Translations under genes and position numbers: made by a program
The notes under the pieces: generated by a model
Databases searched by the model: none
Told to the model about the DNA's origin: nothing
Seen by the model: the letters and a program-made list of their open reading frames with translations, nothing else
From: Candidatus Methylopumilus universalis
Lineage (GTDB): Bacteria; Pseudomonadota; Gammaproteobacteria; Burkholderiales; Methylophilaceae
Reading direction: 5' to 3'
DNA length: 64,000 bases
Assembly: GCF_006364435.1 (NCBI RefSeq)
Contig: NZ_CP040977.1
Span: 1,178,001 to 1,242,000, forward strand
In this document: piece by piece, positions 51,904 through 60,076 of the stretch
How positions within the stretch are numbered: the stretch's first letter is position 1
Layout of the letters: every line of letters starts with the position of its first letter

Positions 51904-52707
51904 TTAGGAAATCATACCTTGCGACGGGGAGCTTGGTGATGCTGAATATAATTTCTTAGCCATGCGTCCTGCAAGATATGCTTCGCGTCCAGCTTCAATA
52001 GCTTTTTTCATAGCACTTGCCATCATGATTGGATCATTCGCACTTGCAATTGCTGTATTCATAAGGACACCTTCGCAACCTAATTCCATAGCAATCGCTG
52101 CATCTGAAGCGGTACCGACACCTGCATCGACTAAAACTGGGACTTTTGCATGCTCAATAATAATTTGTAAATTCCATGGATTTAAAATCCCCATGCCAGA
52201 ACCAATGAGAGAAGCCAAAGGCATGATGGCACAGCACCCAATATTTTCTAGTTCTTTTGCCACGATCGGATCGTCTGATGTGTATACCATCACATCAAAA
52301 CCTTCTTTGATCAAGACTTCTGCAGCTTTTAAAGTTTCAATCACATTGGGATAAAGTGTTTTAGGGTCGCCTAAAACTTCTAACTTAACAAGCGTATGGC
52401 CATCTAATAATTCACGCGCCAAACGAAGCGTTCTTACTGCATCATCGGCTGAATAACATCCGGCCGTATTAGGAAGATAGGTAAAACGATTGGGCGGGAC
52501 AAAATCAAGAAGGGAGGGTTCACCTTCATTTTGACCAATATTAGTTCGACGAATCGCAACTGTAATAATTTCCGCACCACTCGCATCAATCGCGAGCCTT
52601 GTTTCCTCAAAGTTTTTATACTTACCAGTGCCAACCAATAGTCGTGATTGGTAACTTTTACCTGCGATGAAGAGTGAATCTTTTTTTTGTATCATCTTAA
52701 CCACCAC
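51904..52707 (-). CDS. thiG: thiazole synthase
   Basis: ThiG forms the thiazole phosphate moiety of thiamine from deoxyxylulose 5-phosphate, dehydroglycine and ThiS thiocarboxylate. The 267-residue barrel shows [29 protein letters not shown] (near the catalytic Lys region), [46 protein letters not shown] and [19 protein letters not shown]. The first ATG overlaps thiS by 11 bp; the Met at residue 5 is an alternative start. It is part of thiS-thiG. Confidence 0.96.
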   Translation of the reverse strand: MVVKMIQKKDSLFIAGKSYQSRLLVGTGKYKNFEETRLAIDASGAEIITVAIRRTNIGQNEGEPSLLDFVPPNRFTYLPNTAGCYSADDAVRTLRLARELLDGHTLVKLEVLGDPKTLYPNVIETLKAAEVLIKEGFDVMVYTSDDPIVAKELENIGCCAIMPLASLIGSGMGILNPWNLQIIIEHAKVPVLVDAGVGTASDAAIAMELGCEGVLMNTAIASANDPIMMASAMKKAIEAGREAYLAGRMAKKLYSASPSSPSQGMIS

Positions 52708-52900
52708 CTACCGCGCCCACAATTTCTAATTGGTCGCCATCTTGAAGTGTGATTTTTTGAAATTCCGATTTTGAAATAATCATGCCATTCTTTTCGATCG
52801 CAATACGTTTACCCAAAAGATTAAGTTGCATGACTAATCCTTCAATTGTCATCGAAGTGTCATCAAAAGATTTTATATTACCGTTAATTTTAAGATTCAT
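52697..52900 (-). CDS. thiS: sulfur carrier protein ThiS
   Basis: Ubiquitin-like sulfur carrier that is thiocarboxylated at its C-terminal glycine and donates sulfur to ThiG. The ATG at 52900 gives [20 protein letters not shown], matching the family start; an ATG at 52921 would add seven residues. The protein ends in VGAVGGG, so the required Gly-Gly terminus is present. It overlaps thiG by 11 bp. No TPP riboswitch precedes it, unlike thiC at 61.5 kb. Confidence 0.93.
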   Translation of the reverse strand: MNLKINGNIKSFDDTSMTIEGLVMQLNLLGKRIAIEKNGMIISKSEFQKITLQDGDQLEIVGAVGGG

Positions 52901-52951
52901 GGATGTGGCTTTATTCATCAAACATTGAATTTTTAAACAAATTTAGAGTCG

Positions 52952-52982
52952 TAATTCTATGGAACACAATTCCATAGAATTA
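52952..52982. repeat. 13-bp perfect inverted repeat in the thiS upstream spacer
   Basis: TAATTCTATGGAA (52952-52964) and TTCCATAGAATTA (52970-52982) flank a 5-base centre, CACAA. It lies between divergent thiS (start 52900) and the small gene at 53010. With no T-run it is unlikely to be a terminator. It could be a dimeric repressor site or an RNA hairpin in the leader of either gene. Confidence 0.6.
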
Positions 52983-53009
52983 AATACAATCCCAAAAGGA
53001 AAAAGCTAT

Positions 53010-53171
53010 ATGCAAAATTATAATACAGATTCGCTGAATACATTGCCTCAGAACAAAGACGAGGCAGATCATTTAAGCCCATTAGAAAAGAAAACTGCGC
53101 CGATTGAATTAACTATCGATGAGAAGCTTCGTCGTAAACGTTGGCTCGAATCAATATCAGATTGCGTTTAA
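53010..53171 (+). CDS. small hydrophilic protein of unknown function
   Basis: A 53-residue charged protein (MQNYNTDSLNTLPQNKDEAD start; TIDEKLRRKRWLESISDCV end), which I do not recognise. I start at 53010, seven bases after a purine-rich AAAAGGAAAAA. The ATG at 52959 would add 17 residues but lies inside the 13-bp inverted repeat, which argues against it. There is no membrane span. Its end overlaps the dienelactone hydrolase gene by 4 bp. It is probably a real gene because of its amino-acid composition, but this is not certain. Confidence 0.55.
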   Translation: MQNYNTDSLNTLPQNKDEADHLSPLEKKTAPIELTIDEKLRRKRWLESISDCV

Positions 53172-53905
53172 GCAAGCTTGCGTTGGAAAAGTTTTAAAGC
53201 TAAGTCGTAACCTAAAAGTGCCAACTCAGGATCGTAGCGCTCTCCTTCGTCTCGCATAAAGGCATGTTGTCCATTAAATTCATGCCACGTAAATACTAAT
53301 TTAGCATCAAGCATTTTTTCATAAACGGCTTTACGGCCTTGTTCTGGAATATGGTTGTCTTGTTTACCCCAAATCATAAGAAGCTCGCCCTTGATGTCTT
53401 TTAAGCGATCCATGGAATGCTGATTAGGTTTATTTGGAATCACATGAGTATGCAAGTCTGTTGCATAAAAACATGCCGTTGCTTCAATTTCTGGCTGAAG
53501 TGCCGCTCTAAAAGCTAAGTGCCCGCCAATACAAAAACCCATAGCTCCAATGGAACCTGCAAACCAGGGTTGTTTTTTGATCCATGCAATCATCGCTTGA
53601 TTGTCTGCGTCATAACCTTCAACGTCTTTTGCTGATTTGTCCGCATTACCCTTGTCTCGTCCTGCATCGTCATAAGCTAACACCGTGCCAATCGGATTTA
53701 ACTCATGAAAAACTTCAGGCACCAAAACGGTGAATCCATGGCCTGCAATGATTTTAGCTGCCCGTTCAATCGGACCTGTTTGCTGAAAAATTTCTGAATA
53801 AAAGAGAATTGCGGGGGTCTTTTTATGTGTGACAGGTTTATGCACATAAGTACGCATAATGCCTGAAGGGGTATTTAAATCAACGAATTCTGATTGAATT
53901 AACAT
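53168..53905 (-). CDS. dienelactone hydrolase family protein
   Basis: A 245-residue alpha/beta-hydrolase. The catalytic triad is Cys in GAMGFCIGGHLAFRA near residue 123, Asp in IWGKQDNHIP and His in FNGQHAFMRDEG, which is typical of dienelactone hydrolase-like enzymes. Family members act on lactones and esters; the substrate here is unknown. No aromatic catabolism genes are near, so a role in chlorocatechol breakdown is unlikely. Confidence 0.9.
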   Translation of the reverse strand: MLIQSEFVDLNTPSGIMRTYVHKPVTHKKTPAILFYSEIFQQTGPIERAAKIIAGHGFTVLVPEVFHELNPIGTVLAYDDAGRDKGNADKSAKDVEGYDADNQAMIAWIKKQPWFAGSIGAMGFCIGGHLAFRAALQPEIEATACFYATDLHTHVIPNKPNQHSMDRLKDIKGELLMIWGKQDNHIPEQGRKAVYEKMLDAKLVFTWHEFNGQHAFMRDEGERYDPELALLGYDLALKLFQRKLA

Positions 53906-53918
53906 GCTTCATCCTAAT

Positions 53919-53955
53919 AAATAAGGGGTTTGTAGAAAGACGAAAGCCCTTATTT
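53919..53955 (-). terminator. weak terminator-like hairpin
   Basis: AAATAAGGG (53919-53927) pairs with CCCTTATTT (53947-53955) across a 19-base loop. It lies downstream of the small zinc-ribbon gene on the minus strand and upstream of the dienelactone hydrolase gene. The loop is long and no T tract follows, so termination is doubtful. Confidence 0.35.
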
Positions 53956-53986
53956 TACTTGATTCGAAGCGAGTTTAAAGTGAATT

Positions 53987-54190
53987 TTAGTACTCTGAAC
54001 TTCGACCTGTAGAGTAATTTAAAGGAGCATCATTTTGCCACTCACCACAATCGACGCACTGATGATCTTCCATAGTCGGGCAATATTGCAAATGAATTGC
54101 CTTGCACTTAAAACAGCTCGAAGCTTTCTGATGGCGGTCATGAATCTCCGCAGATACTTTGTCACTTCCAAGACCATACTTATTATCCAT
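53987..54190 (-). CDS. small zinc-ribbon-like protein of unknown function
   Basis: A 67-residue protein, not recognised by name. It holds four cysteines in pairs, SSCFKCKA and HQCVDCGEW, with another Cys in LQYCPTM between them, a layout that suggests a zinc ribbon. The N-terminus is hydrophilic and there is no membrane span. It stands alone with spacers of 81 and 72 bp on each side. The arrangement of cysteines makes a random reading frame unlikely. Confidence 0.7.
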   Translation of the reverse strand: MDNKYGLGSDKVSAEIHDRHQKASSCFKCKAIHLQYCPTMEDHQCVDCGEWQNDAPLNYSTGRSSEY

Positions 54191-54262
54191 AAGACTCTCC
54201 CTTAAAAAATCAAATGGTGATGAACCTTTAATGTACGCCTCGTTTTTATGAAGCGCAAGTAG

Positions 54263-54634
54263 CTATTTTAGCTTTTGTATCTGACATTTTTGATAGATTA
54301 AAACATCGCCCTCTTTAATGAAGGTCTCGGGATCATTGATCTCTAATGTGGTCGACTCATTGGTATAAGTATTTTTTAAAGCGTCTACTTGTTTTAAGCC
54401 AAATTCACGATTCGGGAAAATAATCCACATCTCTTTACCGCCCTCAAGTGCTTTTAAATAAAACTTCTTATTTTTTTCGCACTGATACAAAGAAGCGCCT
54501 TGGGGAGCAGTTGAAAGTTCACGATACTCACCACTAAGCGAAGGCAAATTTACCTCAGGTATCTTTATGCTTCCGCAGCTTGAAAGCAAGGCTGGCAGAA
54601 TTAATACCGTGAATTTTTTAAACATCTTTTTCAT
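54263..54634 (-). CDS. small lipoprotein of unknown function
   Basis: A 123-residue predicted lipoprotein with signal KKFTVLILPALLSSC (lipobox LSSC, Cys20). The mature part, CGSIKIPEVNLPSLSGEYREL, leads to a small domain with two more cysteines (LYQCEKNK and YQKCQIQKL) that may form a disulfide. I do not recognise the domain. Its start overlaps the stop of the upstream protease gene by 4 bp (ATGA), so the two are very likely made together. Confidence 0.8.
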   Translation of the reverse strand: MKKMFKKFTVLILPALLSSCGSIKIPEVNLPSLSGEYRELSTAPQGASLYQCEKNKKFYLKALEGGKEMWIIFPNREFGLKQVDALKNTYTNESTTLEINDPETFIKEGDVLIYQKCQIQKLK

Positions 54635-55614
54635 TGGGACTCTTTCAGTAAGGATTCGTCTAATTGACTTAGTAATATTTCAATCGCATGCGCTTCATGA
54701 TCATCGTGATTGAGTTTCGCTAACTTTAACAAATAAAGTTGTGCTTGTGCATGACGTGGATTTTTTTTAATCACATCACTCAATTGTTTTTTGGCAATCT
54801 CAAAATCTTTTAATTCAAAATGTGCTATCGCATTACTAAAAATCGCTTCGCTCGATTGTGGCTCGCTTTTAAGCCAATCTGCTGTAATAGTTTTTAATCG
54901 TTCCCATTGACCTTCACGAGCTAAATCGTGGGACTGCATAAAATAAGGTCTTTTTTCAAATGGAGCATCCCAAAAAGGGAGTTCAGTTTGAGCGGTGAGT
55001 TGTATGTCTTTGCCTTGATGCAACAAGCGCTTAATCCACTCTACAGGAATACTATAATAATAAGCATGTCGCCCCGGGCTTTTAAATGTGGTTAGTCCTA
55101 TGAGATGACCGTCATCATCAAAAAGACCGCCGCCAGATGCGCCCATCGAAAACCCTGCCGAAGACTGAATAATATTTTCACTATCCAAGGCATATAAGCC
55201 TTTAATGCTCCCAAAAGACATGATCGGCTTCACAGCATTGCCTCCGTAGCTTTTAGAAAATACTGATTGTTCGTACATGAGTTTTTGTGTATCACCAAGA
55301 GCTACTGGTTTTACATCAAAAAATTTAAATTGAAGAATACATAAATCATGACGCCAATCTGCTTTCATACTCACGGGCGAAAACGACTGACCTCGCTTAC
55401 CAATTTGCACTCCAAGCGCATTAGCCACCACATGACAATTGGTTGCCACTTGATTTTCAGCAACCACAATGCCAGATCCTACTCCATGATTGCCTCTTTG
55501 ATCAATAACATGAACCTTAACCACAGAAGGTAACACAGCAAAAGTCACTTCATCAGAAGGTGCTGCAAAAACTATATGAGAAATTAAAAATAAGAAGAAA
55601 ACTATTCTATGCAT
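54631..55614 (-). CDS. secreted trypsin-like serine protease with C-terminal TPR repeats
   Basis: A 327-residue periplasmic protein with signal peptide (RIVFFLFLISHIVFAA). The protease domain has the triad His in ATNCHVVANALG, Asp in WRHDLCILQF and Ser in FSMGASGGGLFDDDG, plus VGSGIVVAENQVATN, which is the DegP/HtrA style trypsin fold. There is no PDZ domain; instead residues 215-315 look like two or three TPR-type helical repeats (AIAHFELKDFEIAKKQLSDVI, NPRHAQAQLYLLKLAKL). It is coupled to the downstream lipoprotein gene. Its target is unknown. Confidence 0.85.
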   Translation of the reverse strand: MHRIVFFLFLISHIVFAAPSDEVTFAVLPSVVKVHVIDQRGNHGVGSGIVVAENQVATNCHVVANALGVQIGKRGQSFSPVSMKADWRHDLCILQFKFFDVKPVALGDTQKLMYEQSVFSKSYGGNAVKPIMSFGSIKGLYALDSENIIQSSAGFSMGASGGGLFDDDGHLIGLTTFKSPGRHAYYYSIPVEWIKRLLHQGKDIQLTAQTELPFWDAPFEKRPYFMQSHDLAREGQWERLKTITADWLKSEPQSSEAIFSNAIAHFELKDFEIAKKQLSDVIKKNPRHAQAQLYLLKLAKLNHDDHEAHAIEILLSQLDESLLKESQ

Positions 55615-55649
55615 GATATGAGGGCTTTCAATTGAATTTCTTGCATAGA

Positions 55650-55676
55650 TAAGGAACTAAGCTTCTTAGTTCCTTA
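55650..55676 (-). terminator. hairpin after nrdJb
   Basis: TAAGGAACTAAG (55650-55661) and CTTAGTTCCTTA (55665-55676) form a perfect 12-bp stem with loop CTT, 12 bases beyond the nrdJb stop on the minus strand and before the protease gene. It has no clear T tract, so it may terminate weakly or protect the nrdJ mRNA 3' end. Confidence 0.55.
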
Positions 55677-55687
55677 AAGACAAAACT

Positions 55688-56368
55688 TTAACCACATTTA
55701 CTATCACCACAACTTAAGCATGTAAGACATCCGTCCATCATAATGACTGCTTTCGTTTGGCATTTGCTACAGAGTTGTGAGCCTTTTGGATATCCTGTGC
55801 TGTCAATTTCTTCAGAATGTTTTTCCATGTATTCAGCACGCTTTTCCTCCATCAATTTTTTTTGATGTTCATCAGGTAATGCTTTCTTAAGCATACCAAT
55901 ATCGATTAAATGTTGTTCAACCACTTCACCAATTTCAGCCACTAAACTCGGCACGTACTTACCGCCTTTTTTAAAGTAGCCGCCATTAGGATCAAATACG
56001 CTATGAAGCTCTTCGACCAAGAATGTCAAATCGCCACCTTTTCTGAATACAGCAGACATCACGCGCGTCAAACCTACAATCCATTGGAAGTGATCCATGT
56101 TTTTTGAGTTAATAAAAATTTCAAAAGGCCTGCGATGTTCTTGCGGTGTGCCTTCATTCATGATGATGTCATTGATTGTGATATAAAGTGCGTGCTCAGT
56201 CACGGGTGTTTTCACTTTATAAGTGGAGCCTGTAATTTTTTCAGGACGGCCTAGAGGCTCTCCTAGCTGCACAACGTTTTGATTTTCTTTCTGGGTTAGC
56301 GCATTCGCTTTATCTTCTTCAGAAACAACGTTATAACCTACGATTTTTTTTTCAATTTTAATTGCCAT
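55688..56368 (-). CDS. nrdJb: class II ribonucleotide reductase small partner NrdJb
   Basis: A 226-residue protein with a TSCPD domain (HALYITINDIIMNEGTPQEH, MDHFQWIVGLTRVMSAVFRKGGDLTFL) and a C-terminal four-cysteine element (CSKCQTK and CLTCLSC). It corresponds to the C-terminal part of longer NrdJ proteins, split off as in Pseudomonas NrdJab. The terminal cysteines probably act in reducing the active-site disulfide of NrdJa or bind zinc. It lies 25 bp after nrdJa. Confidence 0.9.
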   Translation of the reverse strand: MAIKIEKKIVGYNVVSEEDKANALTQKENQNVVQLGEPLGRPEKITGSTYKVKTPVTEHALYITINDIIMNEGTPQEHRRPFEIFINSKNMDHFQWIVGLTRVMSAVFRKGGDLTFLVEELHSVFDPNGGYFKKGGKYVPSLVAEIGEVVEQHLIDIGMLKKALPDEHQKKLMEEKRAEYMEKHSEEIDSTGYPKGSQLCSKCQTKAVIMMDGCLTCLSCGDSKCG

Positions 56369-56393
56369 TATTTTCCTTATAATTTCTTAAGTC

Positions 56394-58556
56394 TTAGAAC
56401 TTACCGTAATAACCTTCTTTTAACGCATCGTAAAGATTCGCTGCTGAATGGGTCTCGCCATCATATTCAATCTCTTCGTTACCCTTCACTTCAACTTGAG
56501 AACCATCGTCTAAAGTAAATTTATAAGTGGTGTTCTCTAAATCTTTTTCTGTCACCAATACGCCTTGGAAAGCTTCTGGGTTAAATCTAAAGGTGGTGCA
56601 ACCTTTAAGGCCTTTATCATATGCGTATAAATAAATATTTTTAAAATCCTCATAATCATAATCTGTTGGGACATTGATGGTTTTAGAAATAGAACTATCA
56701 ATCCACTTTTGTGAGGCCGCTTGGATATCGACGTGTGCTTTCGCTTGAATCGTTGAAGAATCTAAAAAGTAATCTGGTAATTTTTCATCTTCGTTTTCTG
56801 AGAATGGCATCGCTTTCGAGTTAATCAATTCGCGATACGCTAATAGCTCAAATGAATAGACATCCACTTTTTCTTTTGATTTCTTTCCTTCACGAATCAC
56901 ATTACGACTGTAATGATGTGCAAAGGAAGGTTCAATACCGTTACTTGCATTGTTAGCTAGCGATAATGAAATCGTGCCTGTTGGTGCGATTGAACTATGG
57001 TGTGTAAAACGTACGCCTTTTTTAGCAATCTTGTTGCGCAAGCCTTCAGGGAATTGCTGCATGTAGCGGCTATACTTGCCGAGCAATACTTTGCCTTTCA
57101 CTTTAGCGCCTACTTTAATACCATCGGCTGCCATCTCAGGACGTTTTGCTAACATATCTGCTGTCACCACAAACTCTTCTTCCATAATCGGTGCAGCACC
57201 TTTTTCATCGGCTAAATCAATACCTGTTTCCCAACCCACCTCAGCCAAAGTGCGGCTCACTTCTTCAGTGAATTTCAAAGAAGCATCATCACCGTATTTC
57301 ATCTTAAGCATCGTGAGTGATGAACCTAAGCCTAAGTAACCCATGCCGTGACGACGTTTACGTATAATTTCTTTACGTTGCTCTTCTAAAGGAAGGCCGT
57401 TAATTTCAACTACGTTATCTAACATACGTGTAAAGATCGCAATCACTTCTTTATATTCAGCCCAATCAAAAAATGCTTCATCAGTGAAAGGTTTTTTAAC
57501 AAATTTTGTTAAGTTCACGGAACCCAATAAACAAGCGCCATAAGGTGGGAGCGGTTGCTCGCCACATGGGTTGGTCGCACGAATATTTTCGCAGAACCAG
57601 TTGTTGTTCATCTCATTTACCCGATCAATCAAAATAAAACCAGGTTCAGCAAAATCGTAAGTAGATGACATAATGATGTCCCACAAACGTCTTGCTTTAA
57701 TTGTTTTGTAAACTCGGCATGCCACTTTACCTGCGTCAATGCCTTCGACTTTAGTAAGGTATTTACCTTTGACAGGCCACTCTCTCCAAACCACTTGGCT
57801 TTCGTCATTGACATTTAAACCATCAACGATAGATTCTTTTTCTGTGACAGGGAATGCGACTTTCCAATCGCTGTCAGCCTTGACTGCTTCCATAAATTCT
57901 TTAGTGATTAAGCATGAAAGATTAAATTGACGGAGTCGACCGTTTTCACGTTTTGCTTTAATAAAGTCAGTGACATCTGGGTGAGCAATATCGAAAGTTG
58001 CCATTTGTGCACCACGACGTCCACCAGCAGATGATACGGTGAAACACATCTTGTCGTAGATATCCATAAACGAGAGTGGGCCACTAGTATAAGCGCCTGC
58101 GCCTGCTACAAAAGCACCTTTAGGTCTTAAGGTCGAAAATTCATAGCCAATACCACAACCTGCTTTTAAGGTAAGTCCTGCTTCATGCACTTTATCTAAA
58201 ATGCCAGACATACTATCTTCTACGATGCCCGATACCGTGCAATTAATTGTTGAGGTTGCAGGCTTATGCTCCAAGGCACCGGCATTCGAAGTAATTCGGC
58301 CTGCTGGGATAGCACCGTGTCTTAAAGCCCATAGGAATTTTTCATACCATTCTTCTCTTTTAGCTGGAATTTCAACATCCGCCAGAGCTCTTGCCACACG
58401 CATAAAGGAATCATCGATATTTTTATCAACGTGCTCGCCCTGTTTTGATTTCAAACGATACTTTTTGTCCCAGATATCAAGTGAAACATCTTGAATCGGT
58501 ATTTCGTGGTCTTGATGGTCACTTAATGTGGACTTTGGACGAACAGCTTTGAGCAT
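56394..58556 (-). CDS. nrdJa: adenosylcobalamin-dependent ribonucleotide reductase, catalytic part NrdJa
   Basis: Class II reductase that makes deoxyribonucleotides with adenosylcobalamin. The 720 residues show GCGIGYEFSTLRPKGAFVAG, the SSAGGRRGAQMATFDIAHPD segment, NPCGEQPLPPYGACLLGSVN with the Cys-x-Glu radical site, and APTGTISLSLANNASNGIEPSF. The C-terminal TSCPD and redox cysteines are absent here and supplied by nrdJb. Two NrdR boxes lie upstream. No class I genes occur in this window. Confidence 0.95.
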   Translation of the reverse strand: MLKAVRPKSTLSDHQDHEIPIQDVSLDIWDKKYRLKSKQGEHVDKNIDDSFMRVARALADVEIPAKREEWYEKFLWALRHGAIPAGRITSNAGALEHKPATSTINCTVSGIVEDSMSGILDKVHEAGLTLKAGCGIGYEFSTLRPKGAFVAGAGAYTSGPLSFMDIYDKMCFTVSSAGGRRGAQMATFDIAHPDVTDFIKAKRENGRLRQFNLSCLITKEFMEAVKADSDWKVAFPVTEKESIVDGLNVNDESQVVWREWPVKGKYLTKVEGIDAGKVACRVYKTIKARRLWDIIMSSTYDFAEPGFILIDRVNEMNNNWFCENIRATNPCGEQPLPPYGACLLGSVNLTKFVKKPFTDEAFFDWAEYKEVIAIFTRMLDNVVEINGLPLEEQRKEIIRKRRHGMGYLGLGSSLTMLKMKYGDDASLKFTEEVSRTLAEVGWETGIDLADEKGAAPIMEEEFVVTADMLAKRPEMAADGIKVGAKVKGKVLLGKYSRYMQQFPEGLRNKIAKKGVRFTHHSSIAPTGTISLSLANNASNGIEPSFAHHYSRNVIREGKKSKEKVDVYSFELLAYRELINSKAMPFSENEDEKLPDYFLDSSTIQAKAHVDIQAASQKWIDSSISKTINVPTDYDYEDFKNIYLYAYDKGLKGCTTFRFNPEAFQGVLVTEKDLENTTYKFTLDDGSQVEVKGNEEIEYDGETHSAANLYDALKEGYYGKF

Positions 58557-58619
58557 GAATTTCCCCTGAATTATTCTTTATTTACTAAATTTGGTGCTAG
58601 ATGGTATTTTTGCTTAAAA

Positions 58620-58635
58620 CCACAATATATAGTGA
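58620..58635 (-). promoter_or_regulatory. NrdR box 1 upstream of nrdJa
   Basis: CCACAATATATAGTGA contains CAATATATAG, a full match to the core CwATATATwG of the NrdR box (consensus acaCwATATATwGtgt). It lies about 64 bp upstream of the nrdJa start, where an NrdR repressor would cover the promoter. NrdR itself is not encoded in this window. Confidence 0.75.
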
Positions 58636-58650
58636 TTTTTTAAACATATT

Positions 58651-58666
58651 ATCCATGACCTAGTAG
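58651..58666 (-). promoter_or_regulatory. degenerate NrdR box 2
   Basis: Thirty-one bp from box 1, start to start, the segment ATCCATGACCTAGTAG keeps the outer C and G of the core (Ca...aG) but is weak inside, at about half of consensus positions. NrdR usually binds box pairs at this spacing, about three helical turns, which is why I list it. Confidence 0.4.
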
Positions 58667-58810
58667 TCCGTCAATTGAAATATATGCACAAATTTAGGGC
58701 AAAAGTTAACCCTCGTTTTTCGAGTTTAATTTTTAGAACTTAAGCAAGACCTTTCTTTAAAAATAAATTAAACACAAGTTCATCAAGATGGTTTATGAGA
58801 AAATATCAGC

Positions 58811-60076
58811 ATGATTCGCTTTTTCTATAGTCTTTTAGTCTATTTTCTTCTCCCATTCACCTGTTTTAAGCTGATTTACCGAGGTTTTAGGCAGCCTGAC
58901 TACCTAAAATATTGGAGCGAGCGCTATGGTTTTTATAGCACTTCTACAAAACAAATCTGGAGCAAACGAAAAACACTTTGGATTCATGCTGTTTCTGTAG
59001 GTGAGACAAAAGCTGCCATTCCATTGATTAAACTTTTTTTAAAAAAATATCCGCGTCATTATTTGCTCATCACGCATGGCACGCCGACAGGGCGAGCGAC
59101 TTCAATTGATATTAAAGATTCTCGAATTAACCGTATCTATCTTCCTTTTGATACACCAGGTGCCACAAAAAGATTTTTAAATACCTTTAAACCAGAAATC
59201 GGACTCTTACTTGAAACAGAGCTTTGGTTTAATTTGATTCATCAGACTTTTCAACAATCTATTCCACTTTATTTAGTGAATGCGCGTTTGTCTGAAAAAT
59301 CTTTTCAACTTTATAAAAGAATTTCGTTTCTTGTAAAGCCATCGCTTCAAGAACTTAAAAGTGTACTCGCGCAAACAAGGAACGATGCAAAACGCTTTGA
59401 AGCGCTTGGCGCAAAAAACGTTGAAGTGATGGGTAATTTAAAATTTGATGTAGCTCCTCCGCGTGATATAAATAAACAAAGTGCAACACTCAAAAAACAC
59501 TTGCATTTAAAACACCAGTTAGTACTTTTGATTGCGAGCTCAAGACGAAATGAAGAAGAGATTATTTTGCAGAGCTTATTAAAGCTTCAATATAAAAGTC
59601 TCGTCACAATTTTTGTACCGCGACATCCACAACGTTTTAAAGAAGTTGAGCTGCTGTTAAAAAAATATCGTGTGTCATTTATTAAGCGCAGTGACAAAAA
59701 AATCAAAAATAAACCTTACCAATTTATTTTAGGCGACTCTATGGGTGAGATGTACAGTTATTACAACATAGCGAATATTGCACTCATGGGTGGCACGATA
59801 TTACCTTATGGGGGACAAAATCTTATTGAATCCATGGCTATGAGCGTGCCTGTAATTTTAGGTCCTCATACATATAATTTTTATGATGTATCAAATGAAG
59901 CTATCCACACAGGTGCAGGATTGAGAATTCAAACATTGGATGAATTAGAAAAAGTATTACCTCGCATGCTTAAACCTTCCTCTCAATTAAAAATGAAGAA
60001 AGCCTGCGGAGAAATCATGCTTGCACATCAGGGTGCCACATTAAAAATCGTAAATAAAATTAAATCTATGATTTGA
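58811..60076 (+). CDS. waaA: 3-deoxy-D-manno-octulosonic acid transferase
   Basis: KdtA/WaaA adds Kdo residues to lipid IVA at the cytoplasmic side of the inner membrane in LPS inner-core synthesis. The 421-residue GT30 enzyme has an N-terminal membrane-anchoring segment (about residues 3-25). Conserved parts are WIHAVSVGETKAAIPLI, ITHGTPTGRATS, YLPFDTPGATKRFL, LLETELWFNLI, LYLVNARLSEKS and GGTILPYGGQNLIESMAMS with a late GPHTYNF. Its end overlaps the isochorismatase-like gene by 11 bp on the other strand. Confidence 0.95.
   Translation: MIRFFYSLLVYFLLPFTCFKLIYRGFRQPDYLKYWSERYGFYSTSTKQIWSKRKTLWIHAVSVGETKAAIPLIKLFLKKYPRHYLLITHGTPTGRATSIDIKDSRINRIYLPFDTPGATKRFLNTFKPEIGLLLETELWFNLIHQTFQQSIPLYLVNARLSEKSFQLYKRISFLVKPSLQELKSVLAQTRNDAKRFEALGAKNVEVMGNLKFDVAPPRDINKQSATLKKHLHLKHQLVLLIASSRRNEEEIILQSLLKLQYKSLVTIFVPRHPQRFKEVELLLKKYRVSFIKRSDKKIKNKPYQFILGDSMGEMYSYYNIANIALMGGTILPYGGQNLIESMAMSVPVILGPHTYNFYDVSNEAIHTGAGLRIQTLDELEKVLPRMLKPSSQLKMKKACGEIMLAHQGATLKIVNKIKSMI

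Noticed and set aside
51962-52354. 130-residue plus-strand open frame opposite thiG
   Set aside because: It is antisense to a conserved barrel enzyme, and its composition reflects the complementary strand.
58681-58740. Possible hairpin CTCG-TTTTT-CGAG in the nrdJa/waaA spacer
   Set aside because: Only four base pairs can form and the flanks do not pair.
58557-58810. Cobalamin riboswitch upstream of nrdJa
   Set aside because: No B12-box motif is seen in the 254-bp spacer; the only clear sites are the NrdR boxes. The spacer before metH (65 bp) is too short for one as well.
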